A DNA stretch of 11,685 bases, from NCBI GenBank assembly GCA_022592435.1, contig JABYQS010000882.1, forward strand, positions 1-11,685, written 5' to 3'. The notes below the pieces were generated by a model. That model made no database searches and was not told where the DNA came from. It saw nothing but the letters and a program-made list of their open reading frames with translations. This document shows positions 1-6,215 of the stretch, one piece after another (the stretch's first letter is position 1; every line of letters begins with the position of its first letter). Origin of the DNA: Cerioporus squamosus (taxonomy: Eukaryota > Basidiomycota > Agaricomycetes > Polyporales > Polyporaceae). A program made the translations under genes and the position numbers.

Positions 1-278
1 CCGAAGTTGTGGCGACGCTGGTCACGCTGCCTGTCGTGCTCGCAACGCTGGATGTGCCCTGGATGCACTGAGAATAGTACGCATTCATCTCCGTACATAC
101 CCATCTGTCGCATTACAATGGTCAATACCCTATCACACGCAAAGTAGGGATGGGGAGCTCACCCGGAAGGACAGGTAGTGTCGCCAGACCAACCTATACC
201 GCCACACTGGCCATACTCGGACTGCGCCACGGCAGAGGCAAGGAATGCGGCAGATGCAGAACCGTAGAGGACGAGCAT
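1..278 (-). CDS. Secreted carbohydrate-active enzyme with N-terminal CBM1 (5' part only)
   Basis: The 5' end of a minus-strand gene that leaves the window at base 1. Exon 1 is 278-163, a 58-nt GT-AG intron is 162-105, and exon 2 is 104-1. The 73 visible residues start with a hydrophobic signal peptide of about 19 residues ending in ASAVAQ. A complete family 1 carbohydrate-binding module follows (about 20-55): YGQCGGIGWSG, then after the splice GWVCTEMNAYYSQC. The four CBM1 cysteines are present (C25, C36, C42, C52), and so are the aromatic residues that form the flat cellulose-binding face (Y22, Y48, Y49). From about residue 56 the chain becomes the Ser/Thr-rich linker usual before a catalytic domain. 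The start is the first in-frame ATG ahead of the signal peptide. The product is expected to be secreted and bind crystalline cellulose. The catalytic family cannot be named because that domain is outside the window; a glycoside hydrolase or carbohydrate esterase is likely. Confidence 0.88.
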
Positions 279-333
279 CTTGCGGAGGCTTTCAACTCGG
301 TCACGCACGTATAGAGCTGGAGGTACGTCGACC

Positions 334-339
334 TTATAT
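334..339 (-). promoter_or_regulatory. TATA-like element of the CBM1 gene
   Basis: On the minus strand the sequence reads gATATAAGg, giving TATAAG about 55 nt upstream of the CBM1 start codon at 278-276. The spacing suits a fungal TATA box with a short leader. It is supported only by sequence and position. Confidence 0.45.
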
Positions 340-434
340 CCACCGAGCCGCCAGCGACAGCTTCCTATGACACAACAGAGCCGACTCTTCTCATCGCGGA
401 CCGCCGTGCCCGTATGGGCGAGCGGCGGGTTCAT

Positions 435-985
435 AGAGCTTCAATACATACAAACCTCTTCGCATCGCAGACCACATGCGCCCGTAAGTATGTAGTGACG
501 CGTTGACAGTAACGAAAAGCAGTCATGAGGGCGAGAAGATGGTCCACTGGAGAAGCCTCGGAACGAGCGATACACCACCTGGACTCAGCCGTGACTCCCT
601 GAGTAGTGGATACATGGAGGTTCCTTGGTCCGCGAAGCAGTCTGGAGCTCTGAACGTGCGCACCTTAACGTACGTCCCAGTCAGCCGTGGACAGGTCACG
701 AAGTGGATAGGACATGTGTTGGTCGCGGTACGGTAGGACTTGTGCAAGCGGCCCGAGCAGACTTCTGACTCTGTGCAAGGCAGCCAGCTTCTTCTACGCA
801 GGCGAGAGTATGGAACCATGAGGTGATTATATCGCAGCCGTCAGCCTCAATGATGGTGGGAGGAGACAAGGTTGTGTGCAGCGCTCAGGGGGCCGCTCTG
901 CGTCCTGGCGTCTACCTTACCACCCGCAGGTTGCACCAAAGGCAAGAGTGAGTCCCACATCGCCTTGGCTCCGACCTCAGCTCAT
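435..985. other. Intergenic region between the CBM1 gene and U6
   Basis: No credible protein gene was seen. Open frames here are short and begin or end without splice signals or recognisable domains. No TATA box lies about 25-30 bp before the U6 5' end. The stretch probably holds the CBM1 promoter on the left and U6 upstream sequence on the right. Confidence 0.5.
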
Positions 986-1008
986 GTCCCCTTCGGGGTG
1001 ACATACGA

Positions 1009-1039
<31 letters not shown>

Positions 1040-1104
1040 GGCCCCTGCACAAGGATGACACGCTTTCCCGGAGTGGTAGACCTACGGGTCTCAATATTTA
1101 TTTT
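986..1104 (+). ncRNA. U6: U6 spliceosomal snRNA
   Basis: U6 pairs with the 5' splice site and with U4 and U2 and forms the catalytic core of the spliceosome. The 5' end makes a stem capped by a C(UUCG)G tetraloop (986-1002, one U bulge at 999). It is followed by AAAATTGGAACGATACAGAG and the invariant ACAGAGA box at 1023-1029 that binds 5' splice sites. The catalytic AGC triad is at 1035-1037 in GATTAGCATGG, then CCCCTGCACAAGGATGACAC, the internal stem-loop. The core is uninterrupted, with no intron. The 3' tail after GACACGC is longer than in human U6. It contains a second hairpin, AGACC-TACG-GGTCT (1078-1091), and then an A/T-rich end with TTTT at 1101-1104, a plausible RNA polymerase III stop. 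The 5' end is placed by the stem and the 3' end by the T-run, so each could be a few bases off. No upstream TATA box was seen. Confidence 0.94.
1101..1104 (+). terminator. Pol III T-run ending the U6 gene
   Basis: TTTT within ATATTTATTTTG directly follows the 3' hairpin of U6. Four or more T residues stop RNA polymerase III. It is the first such run after the U6 core. Confidence 0.65.
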
Positions 1105-1768
1105 GCTCTCCTCCTATAATGCTATGAAAGACTCGGGCCTAAGGCTGTCATGATCATCTTACGTTCTCTACGATGAGTTTTTGTGGACATGGCGTCCCTC
1201 CAGTATTCGTGGGGTGACCGGGCGCAGTGTTAGTCTCGAATCTCGACATAACAACACTCTGAGTGCGGACGGTAGCAATATTGACACTGGCTCAGTCCCT
1301 TCGTATCAATCTACCCTCCCCCTCCTCCTCATGTTGGGTTCGTCCGGGTTCGGTGCCGGCCACTTCTACCAAATCCGTCGCGACACGTCCAAATGCGGCC
1401 CTCGTGACTCGGACGCGTGTCATGTGACCGTGTTGTGCAGACTTCCTGGGAACGACGTTGTCGGACTCCCGGAGCACACCCGCCCATGCCCGCGCATCTT
1501 ACCTACCAACCACCACCACCGCGACGAAGAGTCGTTGCAGTGCCATGCTTGAGACACAAGGCCTCGTAACGGCCTCTCTGTGCATGGAAGAAACTCAGGA
1601 GCCCGATAATAAAGGCCGACGAGGACCTGTCGACACGCAACCTCTTGACCGCGCATATAACCAGGCCGGCGACAACAAGAGGCGTGCAGCGACACAACAA
1701 GCACTTCATACACCTACTCAAGATAATAACATACAGGCGGTTCGTTCGGGGTCATTCTATGATGATCG
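1105..1768. other. Intergenic region between U6 and the hybrid-binding-domain gene
   Basis: Two overlapping plus-strand frames (1181-1552 and 1458-1883) and some minus-strand frames are open here. None has a recognisable domain, signal peptide or matching splice sites. The right part is expected to be the 3' UTR of the minus-strand gene that ends at 1891, or at 1769 if its last intron is used. Confidence 0.45.
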
Positions 1769-1890
1769 TCAACCAAATAGGAGACTGTTGAGCGGGAGCA
1801 TGGCAGGCGACGGCCGCGTAACCGAGCACGAAGTCCTATATGCACGACGGCCGGTGAGCGATACATTGACCAAGATAGCATAAATACTAC

Positions 1891-3893
1891 TTACCCTGCA
1901 GGAATCGTGGTACCTCGCTGGATCGGAGACCGTGGGTCAAAGCGCATGTCGTGCACGACGGCCTGAGCGCCCCTCGCGGTCTCGGAGAAGTTCATCGCAT
2001 CCATGGTGGCCTGGATGCTGTTCGTGATCGGTCGCATGAACGTCTGCGTCTCGCTGGGACCCATGATAGGTGTGTGTCCACCTATAGGTGACCGCAGGGA
2101 TTGGCGTTCACTCGATGGCGAGCTCGGGGTGGATGGGACGGGGGTAACAAGTGACGCCCGAGATTTCGACGAGACAGATGCCGGAGAGGCCGACGGCGTC
2201 GTCGACTCTGGTGGAGGGCGATCGGAAGAATTGGAGCTGGAGAAGAGCGCAGGCGAGTGGCTTGCACTCGACTGTATGCGCTCTTGACCGCCACAACGGC
2301 GGCAGACATACTCCGGGCGGACGCATCCACATACTGGTCGGCCCGTACTGGCAGGCGAACGCCTCAAGACATCCCCCTCGCTTGAGGTTGCGCGCAACGG
2401 CGAGGTTCGTGGCGATGAAACGCGCGAAGTCTGCACCTGGCCGTCGGTGTAGCGCTTCTTCAGCGGAGTCGTCGTCTGGACCGCAGCATCGTCTTGCTTC
2501 CGTCTCCGGGGGTGAAGATCGTGCTCCGTCTGGACTTGCGCCTCGCTCATCGATCGCCCAAGGAGTTGTCTGCTCCTACGCTCCGAAGGAGACGTGGCGC
2601 TCTGGGGCGCCATCTCACTCATTCTGGCTTTGTCGCGCGCAGGAGGCAATGGGGGCGGCGGCATGGCCTCAGCACTTGGACGACGACGAAGCCCCGGACC
2701 GTTCTCTTCTGGAAGGTCGACGTTCGGAGCCTCTGGCGTATTTGGTGCGGTAGCGTACTCGGAATCAGACATCGCAGGACTTTGGGGACGACCTTCAAGT
2801 ACTGCCGGAGGACTTCTCGACAAAGGGCTCCTTGTCAACTCTGGGCTCCTTGCTTGGGCATGACGTGCATGGCGGTCTCTCGGCGGGAAGTACTGCGTGC
2901 GGAGCGTCGAAGGCTCCGAAAGATGGCTCTGCCAGTCACTCGACGAAAGCGGCGGGGAGCGCAAGCCTGCGGACGAGTTTCCCGGAGACGACGCGTACGA
3001 CAATGATTGCGCGTAACGTGAAGACTGGCTCCCGCCGTCCGACGAGAAAACGTTCCTTGTCTGTGTGACGGCAGTCGGCGGAGAAGATGACGTGGAGAAG
3101 CTCGTCGACGACTTAGGCGGTTCAGCCTCTCGAGCGGACGCAGCGGGAGGCACACTGGCTCGCGCAGCTGGCTCTCTCTGTCGCTGTCGCGAGGCCGAGA
3201 CCGCCGATGCACTGGCAAGTGCTGGGTCACGATGTGGAGATGCGACGGATGGGAGCGTTGGGGGTGCTGTGATTGCCCTCGCCCCGGACGGCGCGGCTCC
3301 AGACGCAGTGCGCTGAGGAGGCTCTGTCCTCCGCTCTCTTGCGCTGGCACTCCTCTGCTTCTCTCGGTTGGCTTCTTCGACCGCGGCTTCGATATGCGCG
3401 AACCTCTTCGCGCTACCGCTGGCAGGGCTCCAGCCACCGTCGCCGGCTCTCGATGTCCCTCCTCCCGTTCGCACATACGGCTTCTGCTCAGACGGTTGCT
3501 TGGGTCGCTGTCGTGGTTGCGTGACTTTCATCTCTGCTTCAGGCCGGTTCCGATCCCGACGCTCAGGTTGCGGAGCACGCGTGACCACTTTCGTCTCTCC
3601 GCGAGCTCGCGCCTCGTCGAAGTACTCGCGGGCTTCAGCCCAGTCTTTGAATCCTTGTTGGGCCGCCCCGGAGATGCCGTCAGTCCGCGCTCGCACGTCC
3701 AGCCTACGTCCAACGAGAGCATCAGAACCGCGCCCAGACCATCGACATAACTCAGCGCCAGGGCGGGGACGACGACCGCTCAACGACTTGGATGCTGCGG
3801 TAGTTGGTCCCCAGCGCGAACGACGACTCACCACCGCGTGAAGACTCCGATCTCGCTGCCTACAGTGACGACATAGGCTTGATATTTCGGCAT
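1891..3893 (-). CDS. RNase H1-type hybrid-binding (viroplasmin) domain protein with long disordered tail
   Basis: Exon 1 is 3893-3832, a 128-nt GT-AG intron is 3831-3704, and exon 2 is 3703-1891, giving 624 residues. The ATG at 3893-3891 is chosen because splicing then joins MPKYQAYVVTVGSEIGVFTR to W21 and LDVRARTDGISGAAQQGF. This makes one full hybrid-binding fold (residues 5-50, PF01693 type), as at the N-terminus of eukaryotic RNase H1. In that family the domain binds RNA-DNA hybrid or double-stranded RNA. Tyr7 and Trp21 match conserved positions, but the lysine pair of human RNase H1 aligns with Gln37-Gly38. There is no RNase H catalytic domain. Residues 62-624 are rich in Ser, Pro, Arg and Ala and look disordered. 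They carry PPPPLPP (369-375), TQT/VQT motifs at 234, 411, 429, 444 and 573, and a C-x-C-x6-C-x2-C motif at 479-491. Function is unknown; scaffolding is a guess. The TAA stop lies inside a GTAAGT splice donor, so the C-terminus is uncertain. Confidence 0.78.
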
Positions 3894-4771
3894 TCGATGT
3901 CTCCTCCTCGTCCAGACGTTTAAGCAATATTCAACAGGAAATCTGGGAGAAGGCGCATGTACATGGTGGTGGGGGAGAGAAGACAAGACGCGACTCCCGC
4001 AGGCCAGTGACGGGCGCGACGTCGCGTCGAGCCCTGCAGCGGCCAGCCCTCCTCGGCTTCGACGCTATCCGCGACGTTCCATCAGATGCGAAATGCAGGC
4101 TGCAGCTGGCGCGGACCAACTCGCGAGCTTTGCCATTTCCATGCCCCCGCCACCACGGAGATAGCGATTTGGTCCCGCGATGCCCCATTTCCGGAAGGTT
4201 CGTGGGCAAGGAGAAGATGCGGACCCCAGTTAACGTTTACGCCTGCAATGGAAGTTGGTTCGACTTGGGTTTGACTGACATCATCCGTGTTTCGCCACCC
4301 AGGTACATCAGGCCATACTTATGATACTTGGATTGTGTCTTCTGAGGACTCCGCGCGGAGATCGATACGCTGGAAGTCACACCTGCGGCAGCATGGCGAT
4401 CGTCGACTTGGACCAGTCCTGCAGTACCCGGGATGAGGCTCACAACCTGCAGCAAGCGTGAACAAGACTCTCCGACGCAGTCCCTGGTATCCCAATGTAC
4501 AAGGGTCAACGGATGGTGGATGCAGGTGTATGGAATGTGCATGTTGTAAGTACGATACGGATGCGAAATGCGAAAGCTGATTACTGTGAGCATATCCAGA
4601 GCAATATCCGACGGAATAAACATTCCAGTCTTCCCTCCCCTCGTCGCCCGAGCATCAATGTCATGTTTCCACGGTATCTGAATCTGGCAGGTGATACACC
4701 TACCGCAGCAAAACTGGCACGAGACACTGCCTCCCTGCGGAGTCGCAGCTGCCGTGCGTGTCAGGCTGAGG
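3894..4771. other. Intergenic region between the hybrid-binding-domain gene and ATG27
   Basis: The left part is the promoter and leader of the minus-strand gene starting at 3893, with a pyrimidine-rich tract on that strand at about 3963-3990. The right part is the ATG27 3' UTR. An open minus frame at 4237-4794 overlaps the ATG27 terminal exon in the wrong frame and is a shadow. A 12-bp palindrome, CTCCGCGCGGAG, is at 4349-4360. No gene was recognised. Confidence 0.5.
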
Positions 4772-5879
4772 TTATACTGGGATGTATCCTCCACGAGTTG
4801 CAGTTTGTCGTGGTCGGACGGCGGAGCATATGTGTGAGACGAGGTCGCGGAGCATGTAAGGAACTTCTCTCCAGAAGTCGCGATGTCTGCGAAAGGACCA
4901 TAAGCACATTCGAAAATTGGTATGCGTGGAGGAACGTACGGGATGAGGTCAGCGCCTGTGGCGCCGTATGTCGAGTAGTTGTAGTACGCGCCGAGAGCGA
5001 AGTACGCTGCGAACGCAAGGAAAAGTCTTAGGGCGAGGGACTTTAGTTAACTTGCAGATCGGATGGAGAAGGACACCACTTACAATAGGAAGAAGTAGCC
5101 AACGCCAGAGCCGACCGCCTGCTCCTTATCCCCTCCCGACCCGTCGCCACCGCTGTCGTCGGGCTTCTTCGTGTCTTCGTCCGGGGGCACGCCGAGCTCG
5201 CATCCGGCAGGGGCTTTCCACGAAAGCCAGAGGTCCTTGCCGTCGTATGAATTGAACTCCACCTCCGACGTTTCCGTGTCGCATAGCAGCTCGAGGTTGA
5301 AGTGCTGAGGTGTTGGGTCCGCGCCGATGGTGCTTGGGTACGATGCGCCGGCATACGTCAATTGTATACCCTTCGGTGCTGCGCACGCGCATCAGCTCAA
5401 GCAGGCCAGACATAATGGCTAGAACCAGCACTCACATGTGAGGTGCTTGTACGTCACTGCACTTGCGGAGGAGTTCGCGAGCGGAATAACGGAGATGACC
5501 TGCGGGTCGTTGTCCCCTTTCCGGCTCGTCCTCGTCAGACAGGCTTGCGTACCAGACGGACACTACTCAGTGTGCACTTTAGCCTGGTTCCTGCGCAGGA
5601 CGATTGGCAGACACGCACCTGTTCATCATCCGGCACGTCGCTCTTCTGCTTCAGCTCCTCGCACAGGTTGAAGGTGACCTTGTCTTCTATTGTCGATGGT
5701 GGCAGCTGGAGCGAGCGCGAGACGGTATGCTCGCCCGCGAGGCTCGTGAGGTCATAGTTGACATTGCCCAACGTAATGCGGCAGTCGAACGGCTTGTCGT
5801 CGTCCTGGGCGGCGGCAGCGAGAGCGGAAACGAGCGTAAGGAGGACGATGCGAGAGACGGGGTGCCTGAGTGCTGCCAT
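4772..5879 (-). CDS. ATG27: Autophagy-related protein Atg27
   Basis: Atg27 is a type I membrane protein that cycles between Golgi, endosome and vacuole and helps move Atg9 membranes for autophagosome formation. Five exons join in frame: 5879-5619, 5562-5436, 5378-5084, 5026-4940 and 4886-4772, with introns of 53-57 nt. The protein has 294 residues, close to the family norm. A signal peptide covers about 1-24. The luminal cysteine-rich, mannose-6-phosphate-receptor-homology-like domain runs from FDC to about residue 190, with NLCEELKQ, CPSGTQACLTRTSRKGDND and ANSSASAVTYKHLT. A Gly/Asp-rich spacer precedes one membrane segment (about 221-242). The cytosolic tail has the family-typical YNYSTYGATGADLIPHRDFW and ends in GGYIPV, a C-terminal YxxPhi-like sorting signal. 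The tail is readable only after removing the intron at 4887-4939. It is divergent from the ataxin-3 gene, 336 bp away. Confidence 0.95.
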
Positions 5880-6077
5880 GCCTAGCCAGCTAGCGGTAGA
5901 AAGACAAGAAGAAGGAGAGGAGAGGAGACCGGGATGGTCGTCGTTGGCAGTGGCGACAAACTGATCTAGTAGTCGTCGTCGGTGGTGGCTTCAAGCTTGC
6001 GCGCCGCGCGCCGCCCGTCATGGCAAGGTCGCGTCCTACTGGGGACCCCGGAACCGCATTACATAAGACACGCGGGG

Positions 6078-6145
6078 TGTAGCAGGACCTCGGAAAGCGC
6101 GCAGAACTCAAGGACGCGTAACCGAGACGCGTCAGTCCTGCTACA
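6078..6145. repeat. Perfect 11-bp inverted repeat in the divergent promoter
   Basis: TGTAGCAGGAC at 6078-6088 is the exact reverse complement of GTCCTGCTACA at 6135-6145, with 46 bp between the arms. It could be a paired factor-binding site. No known factor was recognised for the motif. Confidence 0.6.
6114..6132. promoter_or_regulatory. Two MluI cell-cycle box (ACGCGT) elements
   Basis: GACGCGT occurs at 6113-6119 and again at 6126-6132, placing palindromic ACGCGT cores at 6114-6119 and 6127-6132, 13 bp apart. In ascomycete yeasts ACGCGT is the site of MBF (Mbp1/Swi6), which drives G1/S genes. Use of these copies is inference. Confidence 0.45.
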
Positions 6146-6171
6146 TCTCCGCCACCATCCCTTTCCCCGCA

Positions 6172-6178
6172 TATATAA
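6172..6178 (+). promoter_or_regulatory. TATA box of the ataxin-3 gene
   Basis: TATATAA lies 38 bp before the ATG at 6216, after a pyrimidine-rich stretch. With a start site about 30 bp downstream, the leader would be very short, around 10 nt. Confidence 0.65.
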
Positions 6179-6215
6179 GACTCGTCTGCATGCTCAGTGC
6201 TTGCTCCAGACCACG

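Larger units (their letters stand above)
5880..6215. promoter_or_regulatory. Shared divergent promoter of ATG27 and the ataxin-3 gene
   Basis: Only 336 bp separate the two start codons, so both promoters and leaders must lie here. The ATG27 side is pyrimidine-rich on the ATG27 coding strand (purine-rich GAAGAAGGAGAGGAGAGGAG on the plus strand). The ataxin-3 side has a TATA box. Between them are two ACGCGT elements and an 11-bp inverted repeat. Co-regulation is inferred from layout only. Confidence 0.75.

Noticed and set aside
1181..1883. Two overlapping plus frames (123 and 141 codons)
   Set aside because: No signal peptide, domain, codon pattern or splice structure. They look like chance frames beside the 3' UTR of the minus gene.
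2151..3841. Several long plus-strand frames antisense to the hybrid-binding-domain gene
   Set aside because: They mirror the Ser/Pro/Arg-rich coding strand and show only Arg/Ser-rich low complexity.
1891..3927. Unspliced 678-codon frame starting at 3927
   Set aside because: Its first 75 or so codons run through the 128-nt intron and destroy the hybrid-binding domain. The spliced start at 3893 restores the domain.
4253..4261. GGTTCGACT resembling a tRNA B box
   Set aside because: No matching A box, acceptor stem or cloverleaf could be built around it.
4349..4360. 12-bp palindrome CTCCGCGCGGAG
   Set aside because: A single GC-rich palindrome in a GC-rich intergenic region, with no partner or known factor, is compatible with chance.
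4237..4794. 185-codon minus frame between ATG27 and the next gene
   Set aside because: It begins inside the ATG27 last exon in the wrong frame and has no domain. The correct frame ends at TAA 4774-4772.
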